Shown: positions 53,723-62,444, counted from the stretch's first letter. The stretch: 64,000 nt of DNA from Dactylosporangium aurantiacum (GCF_000716715.1 NZ_JNYJ01000001.1:248001-312000), one strand, 5' to 3'. The notes: a model not told the origin generated them from the sequence alone. Numbers and translations are program-made.

Positions 53723-54702
53723 CGGCTGTGCACCGAGGCGCGGACCAGGTCGTCGTACACCGCGCGGACCGCGTCGTGGGTGGCGGCGTCCAGCGGCTCG
53801 GCCGACCCGGCGGCGGCGTTGCCGCGGGCCTGCTCGGCGTTGCGGGCGCCGGGGATGACCACGGACACCGCCGGGTGGTCGATGATCCAGCGCAGCGCGA
53901 ACTGGGTCATCGTGAGCCCCTCGGGGCGCAGCGGCGCGAGCCGGCGCACCGCGGCCAGGCCGGTGCCGTAGTCGACGCCGGAGAACGTCTCGCCCTGGTC
54001 GAACGCCTCGCCGTGCCGGTTGTAGGTGCGGTGGTCGTCGGCGCCGAACGTGGTGTGCTCGTCGTACCGGCCGGACAACAGGCCGCTGGCCAGCGGCACC
54101 CGCGCGATGATCCCGACGCCCATCTTCTCCGCGGCGGGCAGCACGTCGTCGAGGGGCTTGAGCCGCAGCATGTTGAAGATGATCTGCACGGTCGCGACGC
54201 CGGGCCGGGCGATGGCGGTCAGCGCCTCCGCGGCGGTCTCCACGCTGACGCCGTACGCCTTCATCCGGCCCTCGGCGACCATCAGGTCCAGCGCGTCGAA
54301 CACCTCGTCGGTGGCGTACACCTCCGACGGCGGGCAGTGCAGCTGCACCAGGTCGAGGGTGTCGACGCCGAGGTTCTCCCGGGACCGGTCGTTCCACGCG
54401 CGGAAGTTGTCGAGGGTGTAGCGGCTCGCCTCCTGCGGCACCCGCCGCCCCATCTTCGTGGCGACCGTGACGCCGTGCCCGTCGGGCAGGCCACGCAGGA
54501 ACTGCCCGACGAGGCGTTCGCTGCGGCCGTCGCCGTACACGTCGGCGGTGTCGATGAACGTCACGCCCGCCTCGTGCGCGGCGGTGAGGGTGGCGAGGGC
54601 CTGTTCCTCGTCGACCTCGCCCCAGTCGGCGCCGAGCTGCCATGCGCCGAGCCCTACCACGCCGACCGGGGCACCGGTCCGTCCTAAGATCCGTTCCTGC
54701 AT
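53716..54702 (-). CDS. Aldo/keto reductase
   Basis: 328 residues. Catalytic tetrad D51, Y56 (DTADVYGDG), K83 (VATKMG) and H122 (LVQLHCPP); C-terminal NADPH site WIIDHPAVSVVIPGARNAEQARGN. It reduces aldehydes or ketones with NADPH. First gene of the operon AKR, carboxylate-amine ligase, HAD, TAXI. AGCCTA at 54709-54714 (TAGGCT on the minus strand) lies 6 bases before ATG 54702, a leaderless start. Confidence 0.93.
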   Translation of the reverse strand: MQERILGRTGAPVGVVGLGAWQLGADWGEVDEEQALATLTAAHEAGVTFIDTADVYGDGRSERLVGQFLRGLPDGHGVTVATKMGRRVPQEASRYTLDNFRAWNDRSRENLGVDTLDLVQLHCPPSEVYATDEVFDALDLMVAEGRMKAYGVSVETAAEALTAIARPGVATVQIIFNMLRLKPLDDVLPAAEKMGVGIIARVPLASGLLSGRYDEHTTFGADDHRTYNRHGEAFDQGETFSGVDYGTGLAAVRRLAPLRPEGLTMTQFALRWIIDHPAVSVVIPGARNAEQARGNAAAGSAEPLDAATHDAVRAVYDDLVRASVHSRW

Positions 54703-54719
54703 CCGCCCAGCCTAGGGCG

Positions 54720-55071
54720 TTACGGGAAGACCGGCACGTCCTGCCGCACGAGACGGCGGTTCGAGGTGAAGAAGTCGGCGCCGGTGAGCACGACGGCCTC
54801 GAGCGGCGATCGACAGGACCGGCCGGGCCGTGCCGAGCCCGGCGGCGACCGTGTCGGTCCGGACCTCGTCGATGGAGTCCAGGATCGGCGTGTCCCGGTA
54901 CCGCGACTCCGCCGCCGACAGCGTCTGGGCGGACGTCGCGACGACCAGGTTGCCGTAGGTGACGGTCGACGGCGCCGCCCTGGACCGCAGCGGCGACGCG
55001 ATCGCCCACGCCGTGTGGAGCCTGGTGACCGGCCCCACCACCCCGCCCGGCAGCGCCGTCGGCGGCTCCAC
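54720..55071 (-). pseudogene. Frame-shifted gene remnant, family not recognised
   Basis: One minus-strand frame reads TRLHTAWAIASPLRSRAAPS, then TYGNLVVATSAQTLSAAE and RDTPILDSIDEVRTDTVAAG to about 54815. A shifted frame continues EAVVLTGADFFTSNRRLVRQ to a stop at 54720. Both parts look protein-like and join naturally after one frameshift, but there is no start. It is a C-terminal remnant. Confidence 0.5.
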
Positions 55072-55077
55072 GCCCCG

Positions 55078-55185
55078 GTCACCGCAGCCGCGGCCGGCAG
55101 CGGCGCGGGCACCTACGACGTGGACGGCGGGGACACCGGCGTTCGTTCGCCCGCGATCACCCTGCCGGCGTCGACGAGGCGCTGA
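55078..55185 (+). pseudogene. Short remnant resembling the C-terminal region of a secreted protease
   Basis: Reads AGSGAGTYDVDGGDTGVRSP then AITLPASTRR and a stop. The GTYDVDGG..V.SPAITLP pattern is familiar from C-terminal beta domains of secreted actinobacterial metalloproteases. No upstream gene body is present. It partly overlaps the opposite-strand remnant region; 54715-55200 as a whole holds no intact gene. Confidence 0.4.
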
Positions 55186-55200
55186 TCAACCGTTCCCGAC

Positions 55201-55833
55201 TCAACCGCTCCCGACCGCGCCCGCCGGGGGGCGGTGCGCCGCGCCGGCCCCCAGCAGCGCGCCGACGCCGGTCAGGTAGGTCTCCCGGTCGACCCGGCCG
55301 ATGAGGACCCGCTGCAGGATGTACCCCTGGATGAGGCCGAAGATCGCCGAGCCGATCGCGGTGGCGTCCACGCCGGCCGGCAGCTCCCCGGTCTGCTGGG
55401 CGCGGCGGGCCAGGTCGGTGGCGCTGAGCCGGATGCGCGAGTAGACGTCGGCCACGAAGGCGGCCAGCTCCGGGTCGTGCACCGCCTCGCCCCACACCTG
55501 CACGGCGATGCGGATCGTGCCCTCGTCGGTCAGGTTGACGTCGATCTGGCGCAGCAGGTCGTCGAGCACCGTGAGCAGCGGCGGCGCCGGCTCCCGGCGC
55601 AGCAGGCTGTCCGCGGTCTCGCGCACCACGCTGATCTTCTCGCTGGCGATCGCGGTGATCAGGGCGGCCTTGCTGTCGAAGTAGCGGTAGAACGCCCCGA
55701 CCGACAGCCCGGCCTCCTTGATGACATCCTGCATGGAGGTCTGGTGGAAGCCGTTGCGCAGGAAGCAGCGGGTCGCCGCCTCGATGATCTGCTCCCGGCG
55801 GGCGGCGAGGTGGGCTTCGGAGACGCGGGGCAC
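55201..55833 (-). CDS. TetR/AcrR-family regulator
   Basis: 210 residues. HTH: RREQIIEAATRCFLRNGFHQ, SMQDVIKEAGLSVGAFYRYF, SKAALITAI. The C-terminal helical domain is of the type seen in BetI/YfiR-like regulators (AVQVWGEAVHDPELAAF). GTG 55833 lies 7 bases after a perfect TATAAT -10 box (complement of 55841-55846), and an AGCGAA-TG-TTCGCT dyad overlaps the promoter, so it is probably autoregulated. Other targets are unclear; the next gene upstream on the same strand is the large membrane protein. Confidence 0.9.
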   Translation of the reverse strand: MPRVSEAHLAARREQIIEAATRCFLRNGFHQTSMQDVIKEAGLSVGAFYRYFDSKAALITAIASEKISVVRETADSLLRREPAPPLLTVLDDLLRQIDVNLTDEGTIRIAVQVWGEAVHDPELAAFVADVYSRIRLSATDLARRAQQTGELPAGVDATAIGSAIFGLIQGYILQRVLIGRVDRETYLTGVGALLGAGAAHRPPAGAVGSG

Positions 55834-55840
55834 GCCAACG

Positions 55841-55861
55841 ATTATAGAGCGAATGTTCGCT
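55841..55861 (-). promoter_or_regulatory. Promoter and TetR operator
   Basis: ATTATA (55841-55846; TATAAT on the minus strand) is the only perfect consensus -10 box noticed. AGCGAA (55848-55853), TG, TTCGCT (55856-55861) is a perfect dyad one base away, inside the promoter spacer. Confidence 0.7.
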
Positions 55862-55878
55862 TTCTTCGGTGGAACCGG

Positions 55879-57975
55879 TCAGACGCGGGTCGCGTTGAAG
55901 ATCATGGTGGTCATGACGACGCCGCCGGCGCCCGCGTTGGCCAGCATGAGCCGCGGCGACAGGCGGGTCACCGGGTTGGTCCGGTCGACCGCGGTCGCCT
56001 TGCGGTTGCCGGTGGAGAACGCGGTCAGCTCGATCCCGCCGTCGGCGGTCGGCTTGCAGGTCACCTGCAGCGGGGTCGACGCGGTCGTGGGCGGGCCGGC
56101 GTTCTTCGGCTTCGCCGACGCGGCGAGCTTCGCCGGCTGCCCGCCGACCAGCTTGCCGATCTCGATGACGCCGTCGGCGGTGACCTCGAACGTGTAGCCG
56201 TTGCCGAGGTCCGCGCCGTCCAGGCAGGCCGCGCCGATCCTGGCGCCGCCGGCGGTCTTGCCGATCGCGGCGAACTCCAGGTCCATCGCGAAACCGCCGC
56301 CCGGCACGCTGAGCCGCTGCTGCGGGCCCGGCGCGACGCAGCGGGTGTTGGGCTGCTCCGCGGTGACCCGCAGCGCGTCGGGCACCTCGACCTTGCAGCC
56401 GCCCGCGGCGCCCCACGGCACCTTCTGCTGCAGCGCCGCGACCGTCCGGCTGCCCTTGAGCGTCCACGGGCCGACCGCGCCGACCGAGCACGCGATGACC
56501 GGCCGCGGCGTCCAGCCCGGCGGCAGCATCGGCTTGTCCAGGGGCAGGAACGACTGGCCGAACGGCACGCCGAGGTACGCGCCGTAGGACTGCTCGCAGA
56601 CCGCCTTCGCGGCCGCGTCGACGGCGTCGCGCCCCGGGTCCTCCAGGAAGGGCAGGTGCCCCACGTAGGTGACCTCGCCGATGTGCGCGGCGTTGCACGG
56701 CGTCACGTACCGCAGCTGCGACGACCCGCCGATCCAGTCGAAGCACTCGCCGGCCTTGAGCTCGAACTGGTCGCCGACGTAGGTGTCGGCGGCGGCCTTC
56801 GACGGGTCGGCCAGGGCGCGGGCGATCCGGTCGCCGTCGTCGTTGCCGGTGACCTGCAGCCCCTTGTCCAGCAGCGCGAGCAGCGACGGCGACAGCCCGT
56901 CGGCGGCGACGGCGGTGTCGTGCACCGCCTGCCGGTGCGACGGGGACAGCCCCGCCACGACCACGACCCGGCCCTGCTCGGTGCGCAGGTAGTACTCGAA
57001 GCCCAGCCAGTGCCCGGCGCCGGCGCCGAGCAGCGGCACGGCGACCGCGACGGCGAGCACGGCGTAGCCGGTGACGGTGCCCCAGGCCCGGCCGACCGAC
57101 GCGGCGATGACCGCGCCGGCGCCGACGAGGACCCCGCCGAGGAGCCCGATCGCGCCGCCGGTGGCCAGCAGCAGCCGCAGCGGCTCGGCGAGCAGCCAGC
57201 CGACCAGCCCGCCGGCGCGCGAGGTGCCGCCGTCCAGCAGGCTCGGGTTGCCCCGCACCAGGTGCAGCAGCCCGAGCGTGGCAAGGGCGATGCCGGTGGT
57301 GCGGGTCAGCACCCGCTCGCGCAGGTAGTGCAGCGTCGCGACGGCCAGGTCGCGCAGCTCGGCGCCGGTCCACAGCCGCCGGTCCACGAACGGCACCAGG
57401 GGCAGCTGCCACGGCCAGGTGGCGCGCGGCAGCCGCGGCAGCGGCCAGAGCAGCAGCAGCGGCAGGACCGGCAGGGCGTAGGCGGCGTAGCCGAACACGA
57501 ACGTGAACACCGCGGCCGCGACGCCGTGCACCGGCACCCGCGGCACCCAGAGCAGGGCGACGAGCGCGGCGACGACCAGCGCGATGATCCCGATCCGGGG
57601 CCACGAGGGGCGCGCCGGCCGCGGTGGGCGGGGCTTCTGCGGTGGCGGCGGCTCGTCATGTACGGCCACCGCGGCGGCCCTCTGCGTCGCCGGCCCGTCG
57701 ACGGTGGCGGGGACGGCCGCGGCCCGGCGGGTGCGGCGGTGCGAGCCGGCCTCGGCGGCCGCGGCGCCCTGCCAGTCGGTGAGCGCGGCGCGGACCTGGC
57801 CGGTGGCGGCGACGCCGAGCAGCAGCCCCGCCACCAGGGTCAGCACCACCTGCCACACCGGCGGCGCGGGCGCGATCCCGGTGAGGGTGGCCAGGCCGAG
57901 GACGGCCGCGGTGGCGAGGGTCAGCAGCGCGACCGCGGGTAATGCGGCGCGGGCGCGCTCGCCGACCTCGGACAT
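55879..57975 (-). CDS. Multi-span membrane protein with Septum_form-like extracellular domain
   Basis: 698 residues. The N-terminal third has two membrane helices, a Pro/Arg-rich cytoplasmic loop, then four to six more spans to about residue 355 (IIALVVAALVALLWVP, LLLLWPLPRLP, TGIALATLGLLHLV, VLAVAVAVPLLGAGAG). The extracellular part contains GECFDWIGGSSQLRYVTPCNAAHIGEVTYVG, which resembles the Cys-paired Septum_form/DUF4190-linked domain (GxCF...V.C...H..EV), and a C-terminal beta-rich region. Function unknown. It is downstream of the EAL-DICT gene and a lipoprotein on the same strand. ATG 57975 was chosen over 57993. Confidence 0.7.
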   Translation of the reverse strand: MSEVGERARAALPAVALLTLATAAVLGLATLTGIAPAPPVWQVVLTLVAGLLLGVAATGQVRAALTDWQGAAAAEAGSHRRTRRAAAVPATVDGPATQRAAAVAVHDEPPPPQKPRPPRPARPSWPRIGIIALVVAALVALLWVPRVPVHGVAAAVFTFVFGYAAYALPVLPLLLLWPLPRLPRATWPWQLPLVPFVDRRLWTGAELRDLAVATLHYLRERVLTRTTGIALATLGLLHLVRGNPSLLDGGTSRAGGLVGWLLAEPLRLLLATGGAIGLLGGVLVGAGAVIAASVGRAWGTVTGYAVLAVAVAVPLLGAGAGHWLGFEYYLRTEQGRVVVVAGLSPSHRQAVHDTAVAADGLSPSLLALLDKGLQVTGNDDGDRIARALADPSKAAADTYVGDQFELKAGECFDWIGGSSQLRYVTPCNAAHIGEVTYVGHLPFLEDPGRDAVDAAAKAVCEQSYGAYLGVPFGQSFLPLDKPMLPPGWTPRPVIACSVGAVGPWTLKGSRTVAALQQKVPWGAAGGCKVEVPDALRVTAEQPNTRCVAPGPQQRLSVPGGGFAMDLEFAAIGKTAGGARIGAACLDGADLGNGYTFEVTADGVIEIGKLVGGQPAKLAASAKPKNAGPPTTASTPLQVTCKPTADGGIELTAFSTGNRKATAVDRTNPVTRLSPRLMLANAGAGGVVMTTMIFNATRV

Positions 57976-58043
57976 GGCTCTGGAGCATGGCACCCGCCGT
58001 ACCCCATCGCAACTGGCCTAAGTCTGGCTTAAAACTCGCCCGG

Positions 58044-58913
58044 TCACATCTGCGTGTGGCCGGCCGCGCAGGCGTCGATGACCGGCTTGAACGCCTCACG
58101 CTCCGCATCGGTGATCTTCAGCTCCGTGTACAGCGGCGGGCCGCCGTCGAGGCTGAGCCAGGCCGGGAACACGTACGGCTTCTTGATCTCGGCGAGCGCG
58201 TGCGGGGTGCAGCGCTCCCCGTCGACCACGACCGGGACGCTGACCTCCTGCTGCCCCGGCTGGAGCGTGGCGTAGGGCTTCGGCGTCTGCTCCCGGGCCG
58301 GCAGCGGCAGCACCTCCAGCAGGATGCTGCCGACGAACTCCTGCAGCGTCACCGTGCCCGGGTAGCCGACCCGCCGCAGGACCACGGTGCCGTTGAGCCA
58401 GCCGCTGGGCAGGTGCGTCCACGGGCCGAACGTGAGGGTCACCTGCCGGTCCAGGTACGCCTGCTGGCAGTCGACGGCCAGGAGCTTGTCGAGCATCGGG
58501 TCAGGGTCGGGCAGCGGCAGCCGCACGTCGTGCAGCTTGCCGTCGGCGGTACGCACGCCGAACGCGACGTGCGAGGCGGCGCTGCGCGGCTTGAGCTCGT
58601 CGCCGGGGCAGATGCCGGTGCCGTAGGAGACCGGCACGTCGACCCGCAGGCCGCCGACGGGCAGCGGGGCGTCCACGGTGACCGGCCCGACGCCCTTGAA
58701 CGACGGCGCCTGCAGCTCGACCCGCTCGACGGTGACCTTCTCGGGCCCGTCGTTGTGCATGGAGATCTGCACCGTGTGCCGGACCTCGTCGACCCGCCCC
58801 TGGGTCAGCTCGACCCGCAGCTTGACCGGCGGGACCTGCTCGGCGTCGTCACCGGCGGCGCCGGAGCAGCCGGTGAGCAGGGCGAGCACCGCGACGAGCG
58901 CGAACCGCTTCAT
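58044..58913 (-). CDS. Lipoprotein of unknown function
   Basis: 289 residues. Signal and lipobox MKRFALVAVLALLTGCSGAAG (LTGC). The mature part is beta-rich: VRHTVQISMHNDGPEKVTVERVEL looks like an immunoglobulin-type strand set, with Cys pairs around GTGICPGDELK and LAVDCQQAY, and a C-terminal DGERCTPHAL and VIDACAAGH. Family not recognised. It is 6 bases after the EAL-DICT stop and 68 before the large membrane protein, so the three are likely one operon of envelope functions. Confidence 0.7.
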   Translation of the reverse strand: MKRFALVAVLALLTGCSGAAGDDAEQVPPVKLRVELTQGRVDEVRHTVQISMHNDGPEKVTVERVELQAPSFKGVGPVTVDAPLPVGGLRVDVPVSYGTGICPGDELKPRSAASHVAFGVRTADGKLHDVRLPLPDPDPMLDKLLAVDCQQAYLDRQVTLTFGPWTHLPSGWLNGTVVLRRVGYPGTVTLQEFVGSILLEVLPLPAREQTPKPYATLQPGQQEVSVPVVVDGERCTPHALAEIKKPYVFPAWLSLDGGPPLYTELKITDAEREAFKPVIDACAAGHTQM

Positions 58914-58919
58914 AGCCGA

Positions 58920-60194
58920 CTATGTTGGCACGATCCAGTGCAGCAGCGCACGGGCCGCCTCCAGGACCAGGTCACGCTCGTACGTGAGGGCGTAGGTGAA
59001 GCGCCGGTCGGGGTCCGGGCCGTCGTCGGCGAGGTCGCGGGCGACGAGGGCGCCGGCGAAGTGCGGGCCGACGACGACCACGTTCCACTCGCCGCGCAGC
59101 GGGTCGTCGCCGGCGATCGCGGCGCCCCGCACGCCCGGCACCGGCTCGCTGGGCAGCTGCGTGCCGAGCGCGCCGACCAGGGCCGCGGTCCGTGCGGCGG
59201 TCGCGTACCGGCGGGCGGTCGCCGGGGTCAGGAACCGTGCCTCCTGGAAGCAGCCGAGCAGGATCGGCGGCTCGACGGCGTCGAGGGCCTTCTCCTCCAG
59301 GTACCGGCTCAGCGGCATGAGCATCCGTTTCGTCGCCTCGGCCGTCGGGCGGCGGGCGGACACGATCTCGTACGGCGTGCGCGTGCCGGTGCCGGCGGGC
59401 GGGGCGACGAACGGCACCGGCAGGGTCGCGCTGCGCCCGGCGACGTCCGGCGGCAGCGGCCCCGGCCGCCCGGGCAGCCAGCCCTGGCCGAGGGTGGCGC
59501 CCATGCCGAGGGCGGCGGCGACGTGCTCGCGGGTCTCGATCCCCTCGGCGAGGACCGCGGCGCCGCTGCGTTCGGCGTAGGCGACGATCGCGTTGACCAC
59601 CCGGGCGGCGTACGCGCCGTCGGGCCGCTGCGTCAGGTGCCGGTCGACCTTGACCACGTCGGGGTGCACGAACGGCATGACCGACAGCGACGCGGGCTCG
59701 GCGCCGACGTCGTCGAGGGCGACGCCCCAGCCGGAGCCGCGGCAGGCCTCGGCGGCGGCGATCAGGGCCGCCGGGTCGGCGGCGATGGCCCGCTCGGTCA
59801 TCTCGACCACGACCCGCAGGCGCAGCTGCGCGTCGAGGATCGTCGGGGCGAGGTCCAGCGGGCACGGCACGCCGAGCGCGGCGGGCTCGGCGTTCACGAA
59901 CAGGGTCAGGCCCAGCGGGAACCCGGCGTCGATCGCGGCGCGGTAGGCGGCGGCCCGGCACACCCAGTCGAGCTCGGCGAGGCGCCCGGCCGCGGCGGCG
60001 GCCCCGAACAGCTCCAGCGGCGACTCCCACGGGGTGCCGGCCGGGCCGCGGCTGAGCGCCTCGTAGCCGACGACCTCGGGGCGGTGCCGGCGCCAGGAGT
60101 CCAGGCGCACGATCGGCTGGAACACGGTGGTGACGGCCCGGGCACCGATGACGTCGCCGACGCTGCGGATGATGGTGGTGCCGTCCATGCCCAT
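58920..60194 (-). CDS. EAL-DICT domain protein (c-di-GMP phosphodiesterase-like)
   Basis: 424 residues. EAL domain: YEALSRGP (the EAL Glu), LFVNAEP, VVEMTERA, GVALDDVGAEPASLS, VVKVDRHL and AEGIETREH. DDVG instead of DDFG is the main departure, so it may be active or degenerate. The C-terminal ~150 residues match a DICT sensory domain (TPYEIVSARRPTAEATKRML, ILLGCFQEARFLTPATARRY, VVGPHFAGALVARDL). It would hydrolyse or sense c-di-GMP in the cytosol. ATG 60194 or 60188. Divergent from a small lipoprotein. Confidence 0.88.
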   Translation of the reverse strand: MGMDGTTIIRSVGDVIGARAVTTVFQPIVRLDSWRRHRPEVVGYEALSRGPAGTPWESPLELFGAAAAAGRLAELDWVCRAAAYRAAIDAGFPLGLTLFVNAEPAALGVPCPLDLAPTILDAQLRLRVVVEMTERAIAADPAALIAAAEACRGSGWGVALDDVGAEPASLSVMPFVHPDVVKVDRHLTQRPDGAYAARVVNAIVAYAERSGAAVLAEGIETREHVAAALGMGATLGQGWLPGRPGPLPPDVAGRSATLPVPFVAPPAGTGTRTPYEIVSARRPTAEATKRMLMPLSRYLEEKALDAVEPPILLGCFQEARFLTPATARRYATAARTAALVGALGTQLPSEPVPGVRGAAIAGDDPLRGEWNVVVVGPHFAGALVARDLADDGPDPDRRFTYALTYERDLVLEAARALLHWIVPT

Positions 60195-60275
60195 TGTTTC
60201 GACCCGGACGTCCGGGAACTGAGGGTAATCGCCGGTTTGGCGGCGGGTGGGGTCACTCCGGTACCTTGGGCGGCG

Positions 60276-60815
60276 ATGCGACGTGTACTGATGGTGACGC
60301 TGCTGCTCGCGCTGGCGGCCTGCTCCGAGGCCGGTCCGTCCTCCCCGGTCTCGCCGGGCGCCTCGGGCGCCTCGGGCGTCGCCGTGCGCACGGCGGGCTG
60401 CGGCGGGTCGCCGTCCGGCGACCTCGTGGACGTCGCCGCGCAGATCGGGTCGAAGGGCGAGGCCGACTTCGCCGCCGCGTTCGCCGGTGCCCGCGTCGGC
60501 GAGGAGGGGGTCGAGGTGTACCGCAAACCGTCGGCCGAGCTCGACGCGTGGATCACCGCGACGTTCGCCACGACGTGCGTGCTGGTGCACGACGCGCGCT
60601 TCTCCGCCGCCGAGCTGGCGAAGCGCTACCAGCAGGTCGGCGAGGACAACGTGTACTGGAGCGAGCAGGGCGTGCACGTCAACAGCGTGTCCTCGGACTT
60701 CGTGCGCGGGGTCGTGGTCGTCGGCACCCAGGAGGTCGACAAGGCCAGGCCGCTGTTCGCCGCCCGCTACACCGGCGGGCCGCCGGTGGAGCTGGTGGAC
60801 GAGGCGCCCGCCTGA
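60276..60815 (+). CDS. Small lipoprotein
   Basis: 179 residues. Lipobox in VTLLLALAACSEAG (LAAC), then a short Ser/Gly/Pro linker and a globular domain with CGGSPSGDLVDVAAQIG, FATTCVLVHDARF, KRYQQVGEDNVYWSEQGVH and GVVVVGTQEVDKA. Family not recognised. TACCTT (60262-60267) lies 8 bases before ATG 60276, nearly leaderless. 17 bases upstream of the spermidine-synthase-like gene, so probably co-transcribed. Confidence 0.72.
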   Translation: MRRVLMVTLLLALAACSEAGPSSPVSPGASGASGVAVRTAGCGGSPSGDLVDVAAQIGSKGEADFAAAFAGARVGEEGVEVYRKPSAELDAWITATFATTCVLVHDARFSAAELAKRYQQVGEDNVYWSEQGVHVNSVSSDFVRGVVVVGTQEVDKARPLFAARYTGGPPVELVDEAPA

Positions 60816-60832
60816 TGCGGCCGGCGGCCTGA

Positions 60833-61648
60833 ATGGGCTCGTGGCGGGAGATCATCGACGGGATCGGCGAGCGCACCGAGTTCGGCAACGCCAGGCTGGT
60901 GCGCGACCCCCGCCGCAAGGGCGGCTGGACCCTGCTGTTCGAGGAGGTCCAGCAGTCCTACGTCGACGTCACCGACCCGACGTACCTGAGCTTCGAGTAC
61001 ACCCGCCGCCTCGGCGCGGTCGTGGACACCATGGCGCGGACCGGGGCGCCCCTGCACGTGCTGCACCTCGGCGGCGGCGCCTTCACGATGCCGCGCTACG
61101 TCGCCGCCACCCGGCCCGGCTCCACCCAGCTGGTGGTCGAGCGGGACCGCCGGCTGGCGGACTTCGTGCGGCGGGTGCTGCCGCTGCCCGACGACAGCGG
61201 AGTCACGCTCGAGTTCGGCGACGCCCGGCAGGTCGTGTCCGACATTCCGGCTTCGTCCTACGATCTCGTCATCGGCGACGTGTACGACGCCGCGGAGATG
61301 CCGCAGAGCGTGTCGGACGTCACGTTCGCCGCGGAGGTGGCCAGGATCCTGCGGGCCGACGGGGTCTACGCGGTCAACGTCGCGGACGTCGCACCGCTGG
61401 CCTTCTCCCGGGGGCAGGCGGCCACCCTGCGCACCGCCTTCGAGGACGTGTGCCTGCTGGTGCGCCCGGAACTCCTGCGGGGGCGGCGCTTCGGCAACGT
61501 GGTTTTTGCGGCGGCGAAGGCCCCCGACCGGCTGCCTGTCGCCCGGCTGGCCGCGATCCTGGGCCGGGACCGGCAGCCGGCGCAGGTCGTCAGCGGCGCC
61601 GGACTGGACCTGCTGACCGCCGGGACGGACCCCGTGGTGCTGCCCTGA
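60833..61648 (+). CDS. Spermidine synthase-like methyltransferase-fold protein
   Basis: 271 residues. Rossmann fold with VLHLGGGAFTMPRYVAATRP (SAM/dcSAM motif I), VVERDRRLADFVRRVL, LEFGDARQVVSDIP and YDLVIGDVYDAAEMP, the last matching the DxYD/DxxD region of aminopropyltransferases. A short N-terminal beta part (FGNARLVRDPRRKGGWTLLFEEVQQSYVDV; quoted in part) is typical of actinobacterial fused-MFS/spermidine synthase homologues without the MFS part. Aminopropyltransferase activity is uncertain; many such proteins have other SAM-dependent roles. Confidence 0.82.
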   Translation: MGSWREIIDGIGERTEFGNARLVRDPRRKGGWTLLFEEVQQSYVDVTDPTYLSFEYTRRLGAVVDTMARTGAPLHVLHLGGGAFTMPRYVAATRPGSTQLVVERDRRLADFVRRVLPLPDDSGVTLEFGDARQVVSDIPASSYDLVIGDVYDAAEMPQSVSDVTFAAEVARILRADGVYAVNVADVAPLAFSRGQAATLRTAFEDVCLLVRPELLRGRRFGNVVFAAAKAPDRLPVARLAAILGRDRQPAQVVSGAGLDLLTAGTDPVVLP

Positions 61649-61663
61649 CGGGTGGACCGTGCG

Positions 61664-61737
61664 TGCCCCGGGTGGGATTCGAACCCACACTGTCGGAGGT
61701 TTGAGCTCCGTTCCTCTGCCGATTGGGATACCGGGAC
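61664..61737 (-). tRNA. tRNA with anticodon CAA (Leu?), short variable arm
   Basis: 74 nt without encoded CCA. Acceptor GTCCCGG/CCGGGGC (one G-U pair), anticodon stem CGGAG/CTCCG with loop CTCAAAC (anticodon CAA, codon UUG) and T arm GTGGG-TTCGAAT-CCCAC. The variable region is only ACAGT, 5 nt, whereas bacterial tRNA-Leu is class II with a long variable arm. The D stem is short (3 bp). Leu identity is therefore assigned by anticodon only. Confidence 0.75.
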
Positions 61738-61832
61738 GGGTACGCCGCACCAGGGTACCCACTAGTCTGATCGCGGCGGTAACCGCCGTCAGTCGTGTCA
61801 GTCAGGTTTGTTGAGTCGGATCGGGAGTTGGC

Positions 61833-62444
61833 GTGGCCGAGGCACAGAGCCGTCGGGTGCTCATCGCGGAAGACGAGGCGCTCATCCGCCTCGACCTGCG
61901 GGAGATGCTCGTCGAGGAGGGCTACGACGTGGTCGGCGAGGCCGGCGACGGCGAGACCGCCGTCCGTCTCGCTGAGGAGCTCAAGCCCGACCTGGTCATC
62001 ATGGACATCAAGATGCCGATCATGGACGGGCTGGCCGCCGCGGAGAAGATCGCCGGGGCCCGCCTTGCGCCGGTCGTCATCCTGACCGCGTTCAGCCAGC
62101 GTGACCTGGTCGAGCGGGCCCGTGCCGCGGGCGCCATGGCGTATCTGGTGAAGCCCTTCCAGAAGAGCGACCTGGTGCCGGCCGTGGAGATCGCGGTGTC
62201 GCGGTTCGCGGAGCTGGCGGTGCTCGAGGAGGAGGTCGCCACGCTGACCGACCGCCTGGAGACCCGCAAGGTCGTCGAGCGGGCCAAGGGGCAGCTGATG
62301 GCGACCTACGCGATGAACGAGCCACAGGCGTTCAAATGGATTCAGCGCACCGCGATGGACCACCGAATGACCATGCGCGAAGTGGCCGATCGGATCATCG
62401 CGGAAACGGCCGGCGGTAACAGCACTGTAACCCCTGAGTCCTGA
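61833..62444 (+). CDS. pdtaR: ANTAR-domain response regulator (PdtaR)
   Basis: 203 residues. Receiver domain with D58 (VIMDIKMPIMDG), Thr in ILTAFSQRDLV and Lys in YLVKPFQKSDL. A coiled-coil linker (LEEEVATLTDRLETRKVVERAKGQL; quoted in part) leads to an ANTAR RNA-binding domain (MATYAMNEPQAFKWIQRTAMDHRMTMREVADRII; key pattern with the three conserved aromatic/Ala positions). ANTAR proteins prevent termination by binding paired hexaloop hairpins. Usually partnered by the PdtaS kinase encoded elsewhere. GTG 61833; TAGTCT at 61763-61768 may be its -10 box. Confidence 0.93.
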   Translation: MAEAQSRRVLIAEDEALIRLDLREMLVEEGYDVVGEAGDGETAVRLAEELKPDLVIMDIKMPIMDGLAAAEKIAGARLAPVVILTAFSQRDLVERARAAGAMAYLVKPFQKSDLVPAVEIAVSRFAELAVLEEEVATLTDRLETRKVVERAKGQLMATYAMNEPQAFKWIQRTAMDHRMTMREVADRIIAETAGGNSTVTPES

